NCBI RefSeq assembly: GCF_000745265.1 | Contig: NZ_JQNN01000001.1 | Location: 3,844,001 to 3,908,000, forward strand | DNA from: Massilia sp. 9096 | Lineage (GTDB): Bacteria; Pseudomonadota; Gammaproteobacteria; Burkholderiales; Burkholderiaceae_D | Direction of reading: 5' to 3' | DNA: 64,000 bases | In this document: piece by piece, positions 1 through 9,329 of the stretch | How positions within the stretch are numbered: the stretch's first letter is position 1 | Layout: each line of letters begins with the position of its first letter | Program-made: the position numbers and the translations under genes | Notes under the pieces: model-generated | What the model saw: the letters and a program-made list of their open reading frames with translations, nothing else | Database searches by the model: none | What the model was told of the DNA's origin: nothing

Positions 1-1136
1 TCGCGGCGGTGGTCGCCAACGTCACCATGCGCCGCTTCCCGGGCTACAAGCCGGTGTACGAAATGCCGCCGTTCCCGGACGTGGCGCTGCTCGATGTCGC
101 CTGGTTCGCGCTGCTGGGCATCCTGGCGGGCCTGCTGGCGCCGCAATTCCTGCGCCTGCTGCGCCTGGCCTCCCAGGGATTCCAACAAACCCGTTTGCCG
201 GCGCCGCTGCGCCTGGGGCTGGGCGGGCTCGGGGTCGGCGTGATCTCGGTGTGGGCGCCGCAGGTGTGGGGCAACGGCTACGAGGTGGTCAACGCCCTGT
301 TGCACCAGCACTGGCTGTGGAGCGCGGTGCTGGCGATCCTGCTGCTGAAGGTCGCGGCGACACTGTGCACGGTCGGCTCGGGCGCGGTGGGCGGCATCTT
401 CACGCCGACGCTGTTCGTCGGCGCGGCGCTCGGCCAGGTGTTCGGCCAGGCCGTGCATGCGCTGTGGCCGGCGGCGGCGGCAAGCGCGGCGGCCGGCACG
501 GCCTACACCATCGTCGGGATGGGCGCGTTCCTGGCCGCGGCCACCGGGGCGCCGCTGATGGCGATCCTGCTGATCTTCGAGATGACGCTCAGCTACCAGG
601 TGATGCTGCCGCTGATGCTGGCCTGCGTGATCGCCTACTTCCTGGCGCGCAGTCTGAACGGGCCGTCGATGTACGAGATCACCGCGCGCCACCGGCGCGA
701 CGAGGAGGCGAGATCGCGCCTGCGCGCGACCCAGATGCACGAGCTGATCCGCCCGGCCGAGACCGTGCTGCCGCTGGACGCCGGCATGGACGAGATGCTG
801 GCGATGTTCGGCAGCCACCCGGTCAAGTACCTGTACGTGGTCGACGCCGACGAGCGCTACCAGGGCGTGGTGGCGCTGCGCGACCTGGCCGCGCAGCCGC
901 CCGGCTCGGAAACGCGCCTGGCGCGCGACTTCGTGCGGCGCGACACCCTGCCGCTGGTCACGCCCGGCATGAGCCTGGCCGAGGCGTCGCGCCAGTTCCA
1001 GCTGCACCACGGCGAGCGCCTGCCGGCCGTCAAAAGCGAGGCCGATCCGCTGCTGCTGGGCGTGGTCTACAAGACGGCGCTGCTGGATGCGTTTGCGCGC
1101 CTGCAGCCGGCGGAGCTGCCGGGGCTGCGGTCCTGA
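1..1136 (+). CDS. ClC-family voltage-gated chloride channel/antiporter with C-terminal CBS domains, 5' truncated by the window edge
   Basis: Integral membrane chloride channel or H+/Cl- antiporter of the ClC family. The reading frame is open to the first base, so the start and the N-terminal helices lie outside the window. About 375 residues are visible. The selectivity-filter motif GSGAVGGIFTP (about visible residue 123) followed by hydrophobic helices identifies the family. The last 130 residues are soluble and resemble a CBS pair (around YLYVVDADERYQGVVALRD), as in ClcB-type proteins. The gene is convergent with purM and shares the intergenic hairpin at 1155-1178. Family assignment is firm; ion specificity is not visible. 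Confidence 0.85.
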   Translation, partial: AAVVANVTMRRFPGYKPVYEMPPFPDVALLDVAWFALLGILAGLLAPQFLRLLRLASQGFQQTRLPAPLRLGLGGLGVGVISVWAPQVWGNGYEVVNALLHQHWLWSAVLAILLLKVAATLCTVGSGAVGGIFTPTLFVGAALGQVFGQAVHALWPAAAASAAAGTAYTIVGMGAFLAAATGAPLMAILLIFEMTLSYQVMLPLMLACVIAYFLARSLNGPSMYEITARHRRDEEARSRLRATQMHELIRPAETVLPLDAGMDEMLAMFGSHPVKYLYVVDADERYQGVVALRDLAAQPPGSETRLARDFVRRDTLPLVTPGMSLAEASRQFQLHHGERLPAVKSEADPLLLGVVYKTALLDAFARLQPAELPGLRS

Positions 1137-1154
1137 TCCGGTCCGATCAATGAA

Positions 1155-1178
1155 AAACGGGCGCTGCTGCGCCCGTTT
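1155..1178 (-). terminator. Rho-independent terminator of purM, between convergent genes
   Basis: Stem AAACGGGC / GCCCGTTT plus one more G-C pair, with a 6-nt loop. On the minus strand the stem is followed by TTTTT, so it terminates purM best. On the plus strand the T run is shorter, giving weaker termination for the chloride channel gene. Confidence 0.8.
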
Positions 1179-1210
1179 CCTCATGCGTTGATCAAGCGGG
1201 ATGCAGGCGG

Positions 1211-2254
<1,044 letters not shown>

Positions 2255-2542
2255 GGTATTTGGCAGCGGAGGCGGTAAAATAGGTGGCGATCCGTCAAGG
2301 GAACACGCCCAATCCGCTATTTTAGCAAATGGCTGCGGCAACGACGCTCAAGCTGCCGGTGAACTATAACAAGAACGTCACATAACAATAACGAATGCCC
2401 TTCCATTTAGCCCCAGAGCACACGCAGCCCCCGTCCTCGCTGCGCTCTGGCCGGCGTGCGTCCATCCAAAACGCCACACCCAGCGCAGCAGCTTTTATAA
2501 TGCGCCGTGTGGAAATGACATTTTTAGCATGAGACCGACGCC
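2255..2542. promoter_or_regulatory. Divergent purM/hda intergenic region with a -10 box for hda
   Basis: No convincing gene is seen here. On the plus strand TATAAT at 2496-2501 is a good -10 box about 40 nt before the hda ATG, but no matching -35 is obvious. On the minus strand TAAAAT near 2320 could serve purM. No operator-like dyad was found. Confidence 0.4.
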
Positions 2543-3217
2543 ATGAAACAGCTGGTGCTCGATTTGGGCGCCGAGCCGGCGCAGAGCCTCGATACCTTCC
2601 AGGTAGGGGAAAACGCCGAGCTGGCGCACCTGATGCACCAGTTCGCGCAGCGTGCTTCGCGCGAGCATTTCTGCTACCTGTGGGCCGAGACCGGCGCCGG
2701 CAAGACGCACCTGCTGCATGGCCTGGCCGCCACGCCGGCGGCGCGCTACATCCCGTCCGATGCCGGGCCGGGCGAGTTCGTCCATGCGCCGGATGTCACC
2801 CTGTACCTGATCGACGACATCGACCGCCTCTCGCCCGAGCGCCAGATCGACGCCTTCGCCCTGTTCAACCAGGTGCGCGAGCACGGCGCCTACATGGTCT
2901 GCACCGGCCCGGTGCCGCCGGCCGTGCTGCCGGTGCGCGAAGACCTGCGCACGCGCATGGGCTGGGGCTTGATCTACCAGATCCACGGCCTGTCCGACGA
3001 CCAGAAGATCGAAGCGCTTACACAGGCCGCCGAGGCGCGCGGTTTGACGCTGTCGGCGAGCGTGTTACCCTACCTGCTGTCCCATTTCAAACGGGACATG
3101 CGTTCCCTGGCCACCATGCTGGATGCGCTCGACCAGTATTCGCTCGAGACCCAGCGCCCGGTCACGCTGCCGCTGCTGCGCGATCTCTTGCTGCAAAACG
3201 AACCAAAACATGACTAA
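2543..3217 (+). CDS. hda: DnaA regulatory inactivator Hda
   Basis: AAA+ protein which, with the DNA-loaded sliding clamp, stimulates ATP hydrolysis on DnaA (RIDA) and limits re-initiation. It has 224 residues, close to E. coli Hda (about 233). Visible elements: an N-terminal clamp-binding motif (QLVLDLG, residues 3-9; the E. coli form has proline where Asp stands), Walker A GAGKTHLL and Walker B-like LYLIDDID. The C-terminal DNA-binding domain of DnaA is absent, as expected for Hda. It is first gene of a tight operon; its last 8 nt overlap the HAD gene (ATGACTAA). Confidence 0.93.
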   Translation: MKQLVLDLGAEPAQSLDTFQVGENAELAHLMHQFAQRASREHFCYLWAETGAGKTHLLHGLAATPAARYIPSDAGPGEFVHAPDVTLYLIDDIDRLSPERQIDAFALFNQVREHGAYMVCTGPVPPAVLPVREDLRTRMGWGLIYQIHGLSDDQKIEALTQAAEARGLTLSASVLPYLLSHFKRDMRSLATMLDALDQYSLETQRPVTLPLLRDLLLQNEPKHD

Positions 3218-3884
3218 CCTCGCGCTGTTTGACCTCGACCACACCCTGCTGCCGATCGATTCGGATTTCGAATGGGGCCAGTTCCTGGTGCGCCAAGGGG
3301 TCGTCGACGCCGACGCCTACCAGCGCCGCAACGAAGCCTTCTTCGCCCAGTACCAGGCCGGCACGCTCGACCCGGTCGAGTATCTCGAGTTCGCGCTCGG
3401 CACCCTGGCCGGCTTCGCCCCCGACCAGCTGCGCGCGCTGCAGGACAAATACATGCGTGAAGTGATCGAGCCGGCGATCCGCCCGCAGGCGCGCGCGCTG
3501 CTGCAGCGGCACGTGGATGCCGGCGACCTGGTGGCGATCATCACCGCCACCAACGCCTTCGTCACCGCGCCGATCGCGCGCGCCTTCCAGGTCGAGCACC
3601 TGATCGCGGCGCGGCCGGAACTGGACGAGCGCGGCCACCCGACCGGCAAGCTGGCCGGCGCCCCGACCCAGGGCCAGGGCAAGGTCACCCACATGCACGC
3701 CTGGCTGGACGGCCTCGGGCGCCCGTTCGACGGCTTCGAGCGCAGCTATTTCTACAGCGATTCGCACAACGACATTCCGCTGCTGTCCGTGGTTTCGCAC
3801 CCGGTGGCGACCAACCCCAGCGCCCGGCTCACCGAGCATGCAAGCGCCCAAGGCTGGCCTTTACTCCATCTGTTCAATGATTAA
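3210..3884 (+). CDS. HAD-IB family phosphatase
   Basis: Haloacid dehalogenase superfamily hydrolase, 224 residues, of the phosphoserine-phosphatase-like IB subclass. All four HAD motifs are visible: FDLDHTLL (nucleophile Asp, residues 6-13), ITATNAF, the Lys in QGKVTH, and SDSHNDIPLL. The ATG sits inside the 3' end of hda (8-nt overlap), and its own end overlaps pcnB by 8 nt, so translation is probably coupled. Homologues between hda and pcnB are common in Burkholderiales and often labelled phosphoserine phosphatase; the true substrate cannot be read from the sequence. Confidence 0.9.
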   Translation: MTNLALFDLDHTLLPIDSDFEWGQFLVRQGVVDADAYQRRNEAFFAQYQAGTLDPVEYLEFALGTLAGFAPDQLRALQDKYMREVIEPAIRPQARALLQRHVDAGDLVAIITATNAFVTAPIARAFQVEHLIAARPELDERGHPTGKLAGAPTQGQGKVTHMHAWLDGLGRPFDGFERSYFYSDSHNDIPLLSVVSHPVATNPSARLTEHASAQGWPLLHLFND

Positions 3885-5283
3885 AAAATTCATCCGTAAA
3901 ATCCTTGGCGTGAAAGACCAGCGCGACCCTACCGAACCGGTGATCTATGGCCCGGACCAGCACGGCATCGACCCCAAGCTCGTGTCGCCCAACGCCGTGC
4001 GCGTCACCCAGACGCTGCAGGAAGCCGGCTTCAAGGCCTTCGTGGTCGGCGGCGCGGTACGCGACCTGCTGCTCGGCGTGAAGCCGAAGGACTTCGACAT
4101 CGCCACCGACGCCACCCCGGAAGAGGTGAAAAGACTGTTCCGGCGCGCCTTCATCATCGGGCGCCGCTTCCAGATCGTGCACGTGATGTTCGGCCAGGAG
4201 CAGCTGGAAGTGACCACCTTCCGCGGCAATGCCGACGCCAATGCGCCCAAGGACGAGCATGGCCGCGTCCTGCGCGACAACAGCTTCGGCCCGCAGCACG
4301 AAGACGCGGCGCGGCGCGACTTCACCGTCAACGCCATGTACTACGACCCGGCCACGCAGTCGGTGCTCGACTACCACGAGGGCGTCGAGGACATCCGCGC
4401 CAAGGTCATGCGCATCATCGGCCATCCGGAAGCGCGCTACCGCGAAGACCCGGTGCGCATGCTGCGCGTGGTGCGCTTCGCGGCCAAGCTGCAGTTCACG
4501 ATCGAAGCGACCACGCGCGCGCCGATCCCCGTCATGGCGCCGCTGATCAACAACGTGCCGGCCGCGCGCGTGTTCGACGAGATGCTCAAGCTCCTGAAGT
4601 CCGGCCACGCGCTGGCCTGCCTGAAGGAGCTGCGCTCGTCCGGCCTGCACCACGGCCTGCTGCCGCTGCTCGACGTCGTGATGGAGCAGCCGATCGGCAT
4701 GAAGTTCGTCACGCTGGCGCTGGAGTCGACCGACAACCGCATCCGCGCCGGCAAGACCGTCTCGGACGGCTTCCTGTTCGCCTCGCTGCTGTGGCACCAG
4801 GTGCTGGAAAAGTGGAACGCCTACCGCGCCGCCGGCGAATCGCCGATCCCGGCGCTGCACCTGGCCGCCGACGACGTGCTCGACAACCAGACCGATTCGC
4901 TGGCCCTGCAGCGCCGCATCGCCACCGACATGCGCGACATCTGGGCGATGCAGCCGCGCTTCGAGCGCCGCAACGGCAAGAACCCGTACAAGCTGCTCGA
5001 GCACCCGCGCTTCCGCGCCGGCTTCGACTTCCTGCTGCTGCGTTGCGAATCGGGCGAGCTGGACGCGGAACTGGGCAGCTGGTGGGCCGGCTTCTACGGC
5101 GGCGACATCGCCGAGCGCGAACGCCTGGTCAATTCGCTCGGCCGCGAGTCGCAGGGCGGCGGCCAGAAGAAGCGCCCGCGCCGCCGCAGCCCGCGCCGTG
5201 GCGAGGGCGAAGCCGGCGGCGAGAACGTCGGCGGCGCCGGCGCGCCGGACGCCGGCCCGGCTTCGGGCTCGACCGAGCAATGA
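3877..5283 (+). CDS. pcnB: Poly(A) polymerase I
   Basis: Polynucleotide adenylyltransferase that adds 3' poly(A) tails to RNA and promotes decay. It has 468 residues. The class II nucleotidyltransferase signature is clear: GGAVRDLLLG followed by DFDIAT with the catalytic aspartates, then the RFQIVHV and RRDFTVNAMYYD segments and the head-domain YREDPVRMLRVVRF. The C terminus is a basic tail (KKRPRRRSPRRGEGE) rich in Arg, Gly and Ala, usual for PcnB but not tRNA nucleotidyltransferase. The start ATG overlaps the HAD gene and the stop overlaps folK by ATGA. Confidence 0.93.
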   Translation: MIKKFIRKILGVKDQRDPTEPVIYGPDQHGIDPKLVSPNAVRVTQTLQEAGFKAFVVGGAVRDLLLGVKPKDFDIATDATPEEVKRLFRRAFIIGRRFQIVHVMFGQEQLEVTTFRGNADANAPKDEHGRVLRDNSFGPQHEDAARRDFTVNAMYYDPATQSVLDYHEGVEDIRAKVMRIIGHPEARYREDPVRMLRVVRFAAKLQFTIEATTRAPIPVMAPLINNVPAARVFDEMLKLLKSGHALACLKELRSSGLHHGLLPLLDVVMEQPIGMKFVTLALESTDNRIRAGKTVSDGFLFASLLWHQVLEKWNAYRAAGESPIPALHLAADDVLDNQTDSLALQRRIATDMRDIWAMQPRFERRNGKNPYKLLEHPRFRAGFDFLLLRCESGELDAELGSWWAGFYGGDIAERERLVNSLGRESQGGGQKKRPRRRSPRRGEGEAGGENVGGAGAPDAGPASGSTEQ

Positions 5284-5756
5284 TCGCCTGGATCGGCATC
5301 GGCGCCAACCTGGGCGACGCGCGCGCACACGTGACGGACGCGCTCGCGCGCCTGGAGCGCCTGCCCGACACCACGCTGCTGCGCGCTTCCTCGCTGTACC
5401 GCACCGCCCCGATCGACTCATCCGGCGACGACTACGTCAACGCCGTCGCCTGCCTCGACACCACGCTCGACGCGCACGTGCTGCTGGCCGCCCTGCTCGG
5501 CATCGAACAGGAACACGGGCGCGAGCGCCCCTACCGCAATGCCCCGCGCACGCTCGACCTCGACCTGCTGCTGTACGGCGACCAGGTCATCGACGACGCG
5601 CCCACGCTGATCGTCCCGCATCCGCGCATGCATGAGCGCGCCTTCGTGCTGGCGCCGCTGGCCGAACTGGCGCCCGAGCTGCACATTCCTGGACGCGGGC
5701 GCATCGCCAGGCTGCTGCCGGCGGTGGCGGAGCAGGCCATCGACCGCATCGCCTGA
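5280..5756 (+). CDS. folK: 2-amino-4-hydroxy-6-hydroxymethyldihydropteridine pyrophosphokinase
   Basis: HPPK, the folate-pathway enzyme that transfers pyrophosphate from ATP to 6-hydroxymethyl-dihydropterin. The protein has 158 residues, normal for FolK. Family marks: N-terminal IGIGANLGD, ASSLYRTAPI, the RPYRNAPRTLDLDLLLYGD signature with metal-binding aspartates, and HPRMHERAFVLAPL. The start is fixed by the ATGA overlap with the pcnB stop. It closes the hda-HAD-pcnB-folK run and may be co-transcribed with the GNAT gene 26 nt downstream. Confidence 0.95.
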   Translation: MIAWIGIGANLGDARAHVTDALARLERLPDTTLLRASSLYRTAPIDSSGDDYVNAVACLDTTLDAHVLLAALLGIEQEHGRERPYRNAPRTLDLDLLLYGDQVIDDAPTLIVPHPRMHERAFVLAPLAELAPELHIPGRGRIARLLPAVAEQAIDRIA

Positions 5757-5782
5757 TACCGCCGCGGGAGCAGCCGATCGAC

Positions 5783-6283
5783 ATGAAGTGGCGCCCGCTG
5801 CAGCCGACCGACCTCGACGCCGTCGTCGCGATCGCGGCGCAAGTCCATCCCCGTTTTCCGGAAGAGCGCGCGGTGTTCGCGGACAAGCTGCGCCTGCACC
5901 CGGCCGGCGCGCTGTTGCTGGAAAGCGGCGGCGGCCCGGCCGGCTACTGTTTCGCGCATCCCTGGCACGGCACGCAAGCGCCGGCGCTCGATACGGTGCT
6001 CGGCGTTCTCCCTCGTGACGCCGACGCCTTGTACCTGCATGACCTGGCCTTGCTGCCGCCAGCACGCAGCACGGGCGCCGGCACCGCCGCCGTCGACATC
6101 CTGCTGGCCCAGGCCGCGTCGCTGGGGCTGGAGCGCGTCTGCCTGGTCGCCGTGAACGGTTCCGTATCGTATTGGTCGCGTCATGGTTTCGTGGCGCAGG
6201 AGAGCGCGGCGCTCGCAGCCGGGCTGGCCTCGTACGGCGCCGATGCGCGCTGGATGGTGCGGGCCGTGCGTCGGGCGCGCTGA
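5783..6283 (+). CDS. GNAT family N-acetyltransferase
   Basis: A 166-residue protein with the GNAT layout: an N-terminal strand (MKWRPLQPTDLDAVVAIA), a central acceptor segment and the acetyl-CoA region around LHDLALLPPARSTGAGTAAV, where R/Q-x-x-G-x-G/A is partly kept as RSTGAG. A GGGAG-like ribosome site precedes the ATG. It follows folK by 26 nt on the same strand and ends 7 nt before the stop of the opposing transporter gene. The substrate is unknown. Confidence 0.8.
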   Translation: MKWRPLQPTDLDAVVAIAAQVHPRFPEERAVFADKLRLHPAGALLLESGGGPAGYCFAHPWHGTQAPALDTVLGVLPRDADALYLHDLALLPPARSTGAGTAAVDILLAQAASLGLERVCLVAVNGSVSYWSRHGFVAQESAALAAGLASYGADARWMVRAVRRAR

Positions 6284-6290
6284 GTCAGCG

Positions 6291-7553
6291 CTACACCAGC
6301 GCCAGCGCGCCCAGGCACAGCAGCAGCGCCACCGGCATCGCCACCAGCCCGACCTTCAGGAACTGGATGAAGCTCACTTCGACGCCTTCGCGCCGCAGCG
6401 CGGTCAGCCACAGCACGGTGGCCAGCGAGCCGGTGACCGACAGGTTCGGGCCCAGGTCGATGCCGATCAGCGTCGCCGCGGCCACCTTGGCCGGCGCATG
6501 GCTGGCCGCGACGGTGGCGCCCGCCATCAGGCCGGCCGGCAGGTTGTTGGCGATGTTCGACACCAGCGCGGTGGCGATGCCGGCCGCCCACACGCTCCAC
6601 TGCGGCGCGGTCGCCTGCAGGTGCTTCAGCAGGCGCGCCAGCTCGGCCGCGACGCCGATCTTCGACAGGGCCGCCACCAGCACGAACAGGCCGGCCACCA
6701 GCGGCAGCACGGCCCAGGACATCTCGCGCGCCGCCCGGGTCGCCAACGCGCGCGCGCGCAGCAGCACGAGCGCGAAAGTGGCGGCGCCGGCCACGCAGGT
6801 CGGCCAGCCCAGGTCCGCGCCCAGCGCCGAGGCGGCGAGCAAGGCCACGCCCATCACGACAATGCCGAACGCGACGATCCTGGCTTCGACCGACAAGGGC
6901 GGCACCGGCACGTCCGACTGCATGTGCTGGCGCAGGTCGTCGCGCTGCGACCAGTACAAGGCCGCGAAGGTGACGGCGACGGCGATGCCAGAGGGCGCCA
7001 GGAACAGGCGGAACCACGCGCCCAGGCTCGGCATCTGTCCTGCAAAGACCACCAGGTTGGCCGGATTCGATACCGGCAAAATGAAACTGGCGGCATTCGC
7101 GATCAGCGCGCAGGCGAACAGGTGCGGCAGCGGCCGCTCCAGCTTCGCCGCCTTGGCCGCGGCCAGCACGGCCGGCGTCAGCACGACGGCGGTGGCGTCG
7201 TTCGACATGAAGGTGGTGACCACGATGCCGACCCCGTACACGAGGTAGAACAGGCGGCTGGCCGAGCCCTTGGCATGGCGCACCGCCCAGGCCGCGATCC
7301 AGTCGAACAGGCCGGTGGTGCGCGCCATCTCGGCGATCAGCATCATCCCGACCAGGAACAGGTAGACGTCGGTGCCCTGCCCGACCGCGTGGCCGACCTC
7401 GCCGAGCGTGAGCTGGCCGGTCACCAGCAGCAGCAGCGCACCCAGCACCGCCCACCAGGCCTCGCCGATGCGAAAAGGGCGCGCCAGCACGCCGGCCGTG
7501 GAGAATGCCGCGATCGGCCAGACGATCATGGGGGAAAGTGCCAGTTGCAGCAT
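6291..7553 (-). CDS. ArsB/NhaD superfamily anion or cation transporter
   Basis: Polytopic inner-membrane transporter, 420 residues with about 11-12 hydrophobic segments, related to ArsB and other ion-transporter-superfamily permeases. Typical segments include FLVGMMLIAEMARTTGLFDW, FMSNDATAVVLTPAVLAAA and NAASFILPVSNPANLVVF, the paired NDATA/SNPAN half-sites of this superfamily. The start at MLQLALSPMIVW begins the first membrane segment; a longer frame to 7634 adds a polar, Cys-containing leader unlike a membrane protein. No arsR or arsC neighbour supports an arsenite role, so the substrate is left open. It is divergent from panB. Confidence 0.82.
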   Translation of the reverse strand: MLQLALSPMIVWPIAAFSTAGVLARPFRIGEAWWAVLGALLLLVTGQLTLGEVGHAVGQGTDVYLFLVGMMLIAEMARTTGLFDWIAAWAVRHAKGSASRLFYLVYGVGIVVTTFMSNDATAVVLTPAVLAAAKAAKLERPLPHLFACALIANAASFILPVSNPANLVVFAGQMPSLGAWFRLFLAPSGIAVAVTFAALYWSQRDDLRQHMQSDVPVPPLSVEARIVAFGIVVMGVALLAASALGADLGWPTCVAGAATFALVLLRARALATRAAREMSWAVLPLVAGLFVLVAALSKIGVAAELARLLKHLQATAPQWSVWAAGIATALVSNIANNLPAGLMAGATVAASHAPAKVAAATLIGIDLGPNLSVTGSLATVLWLTALRREGVEVSFIQFLKVGLVAMPVALLLCLGALALV

Positions 7554-7645
7554 AGAAGCAATGTCGAATGAGAATTTCGCATTGTACCCAGAGGCATGCC
7601 GGGCACACGCCGTCGCCGAGCCACATTGCCGCATCCGTAATCTTC

Positions 7646-7685
7646 GACCGATATGTTCGGACCGACATTCGGCAAAATATCGGTC
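7646..7685. promoter_or_regulatory. 9-bp inverted repeat upstream of panB
   Basis: GACCGATAT (7646-7654) and ATATCGGTC (7677-7685) form a perfect inverted repeat with a 22-nt spacer that itself contains TCGGACCGA. It lies between the divergent transporter gene and panB, just before the panB leader hairpin. It could be an operator or part of a leader RNA fold. No regulator gene is adjacent. Confidence 0.45.
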
Positions 7686-7700
7686 TTGGCATTACACTAC

Positions 7701-7729
7701 GCCGTCGGTGCTTGGCCGACGGCTTTTTT
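7701..7729 (+). terminator. Intrinsic-terminator-like hairpin in the panB leader (possible attenuator)
   Basis: Stem GCCGTCGG (7701-7708) / CCGACGGC (7716-7723), 7-nt loop, followed directly by TTTTTT (7724-7729). It is a textbook plus-strand terminator, but no plus-strand gene ends upstream within 1.4 kb and panB starts only 19 nt downstream. It therefore most plausibly acts on the panB transcript. Confidence 0.6.
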
Positions 7730-7748
7730 GATCTACAAAGGAACTACG

Positions 7749-8624
7749 ATGAGCGGATATTTGGGTGGCAAGGAGATGGTGGCGGCAGGGACTTCGAACG
7801 AGGCGAGCGCGCCCGTTCCGCCGGCGCCGCCCGTCAAGGCCGTGACCATTCCGTCGCTGCTGGCGCTGCGCGCGGCCGGCACCAGGATCAGCATGCTCAC
7901 CTGCTACGACGCCAGCTTCGCGGCGCTGATGGACCGCTGCGGCGTCGAGATCCTGCTGGTCGGCGATTCGCTCGGCATGGTCTGCGCCGGCTACGATTCG
8001 ACGCTGCCGGTGACGGTCGCCGACATCGCCTACCACACCGCCTCGGTCGTACGCGGCCGCAAGCAGGCGCTGGTCGTCGCCGACATGCCCTTCGGCAGCT
8101 ATCCGACCAAGGAAGCCGCCTACGACAACGCCGTGACGCTGATGCGCGCCGGCGCCCAGATGGTCAAGATCGAAGGCGGCGCCTGGCTGGCCGAGACCGT
8201 GCGCTTCCTGGTCGAGCGCGGCATCCCGGTATGCGCCCACATCGGCCTGACGCCGCAATTCGTGCACCAGCTGGGCGGCTACAAGGTGCAGGGCAAGACC
8301 GACACCGGCGCGGCCCAGCTCAAATCCGACGCGCTGGCGCTGCAGGCGGCCGGCGCCGCGCTGGTCGTGCTGGAAGCGATTCCGGCGGCGCTGGGCAAGG
8401 AAGTGACGGAACGCCTGCACATCCCGACCATCGGCATCGGCGCGGGTCCGGACTGCTCGGGCCAGGTGCTGGTGATGCACGACCTGCTCGGCGTGTTCCC
8501 GGGCCGCAAGGCGCGCTTCGTGAAGAACTTCATGGAAGGCCAGACCAGCATCGACGGCGCCATCAAGGCGTATGTCAGCGCGGTCAAGGACGGCAGCTTC
8601 CCGGGGCCGGAACACTGCTTCTGA
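7749..8624 (+). CDS. panB: 3-methyl-2-oxobutanoate hydroxymethyltransferase
   Basis: Ketopantoate hydroxymethyltransferase, first committed step of pantothenate and CoA synthesis: methylene-THF-dependent hydroxymethylation of alpha-ketoisovalerate. It has 291 residues, with about 28 extra N-terminal residues rich in Ala and Pro before the conserved core that starts at [12 protein letters not shown]. Core motifs: [50 protein letters not shown] [10 protein letters not shown] and [21 protein letters not shown] 7 nt before the ATG supports this start. No panC or panD is adjacent. Confidence 0.95.
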   Translation: MSGYLGGKEMVAAGTSNEASAPVPPAPPVKAVTIPSLLALRAAGTRISMLTCYDASFAALMDRCGVEILLVGDSLGMVCAGYDSTLPVTVADIAYHTASVVRGRKQALVVADMPFGSYPTKEAAYDNAVTLMRAGAQMVKIEGGAWLAETVRFLVERGIPVCAHIGLTPQFVHQLGGYKVQGKTDTGAAQLKSDALALQAAGAALVVLEAIPAALGKEVTERLHIPTIGIGAGPDCSGQVLVMHDLLGVFPGRKARFVKNFMEGQTSIDGAIKAYVSAVKDGSFPGPEHCF

Positions 8625-8654
8625 AGCCTGACGAACCTGATGGGGGAACGCACG

Positions 8655-9209
8655 ATGGACACGCCGACCGATAACGTCTCCCCCGCCCAAGCTGCGGATA
8701 AGCCCGAGTCTGCGCGCCTGTTCCTGGCGCTCTGGCCCGACCCGGCCATGCGCGACGCCCTGCGCGCCTGGCGCGACGCCTGGACCTGGCCGCGCGGCGC
8801 CTCGCCGGTCCACACCGACAAACTGCACCTGACCCTGCACTTCCTCGGCGACCAGCCGCGCGCGCGCCTGCCCGAGCTGCTGGACGGCTTCACGGTGCCG
8901 TTCACGCCTTTTGATCTGCATATCGACAGCGCCGCGCTGTGGCACAACGGCATCGCCGTGCTCGCGCCGACCCAGCCACCGCCGGCGCTGCTCGACCTGC
9001 ATGCGCAGCTGACGCAGGCGCTGGTCAAACTGGGCCTGCAACCCGAGAAACGCAGCTACCGCCCGCACGTGACGATGGCGCGGCGCGCCGCCGGCGCCGG
9101 CCTGCCGCCGCCCGGCCAGGCGCTCGACTGGCGCGCCGACCGTTATGCGCTGGTGGAATCGCGTCCCGGTCACGGCGGCGGCTACACGGTGCTGCGCGAG
9201 TATCGGTAA
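8655..9209 (+). CDS. thpR: RNA 2',3'-cyclic phosphodiesterase (2'-5' RNA ligase family)
   Basis: LigT/ThpR-type 2H phosphoesterase, 184 residues. It carries both HxTx motifs: HLTLHFLGD in the N-terminal half and HVTMAR in the C-terminal half, plus the N-terminal RLFLALWPD strand. Family members hydrolyse 2',3'-cyclic phosphate RNA ends, and some ligate 2'-5' ends in vitro. Of two nearby ATGs, the one at 8655 has GGGGGAA 6 nt upstream; the 8640 ATG does not. It follows panB by 30 nt and may be co-transcribed. Confidence 0.9.
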   Translation: MDTPTDNVSPAQAADKPESARLFLALWPDPAMRDALRAWRDAWTWPRGASPVHTDKLHLTLHFLGDQPRARLPELLDGFTVPFTPFDLHIDSAALWHNGIAVLAPTQPPPALLDLHAQLTQALVKLGLQPEKRSYRPHVTMARRAAGAGLPPPGQALDWRADRYALVESRPGHGGGYTVLREYR

Positions 9210-9329
9210 CGGCTTTTCCAGTCGGCTTCGCGCCGGACACGCACTGCAATCTCGCAGTTCGTTGCATGAATCCCTCACTTGGCGTCACGGCGATATCCAA
9301 GGCAAGCCATCCGCGCGATACTTGCCATT

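Noticed and set aside
3874..5421. A 515-codon frame on the minus strand opposite pcnB
   Set aside because: Shadow of pcnB; Arg/Gly/Ala-rich with no recognisable motif.
6291..7553. Arsenite efflux pump ArsB
   Set aside because: Superfamily fits, but there is no arsR or arsC neighbour and no visible arsenite signature, so the substrate was left open.
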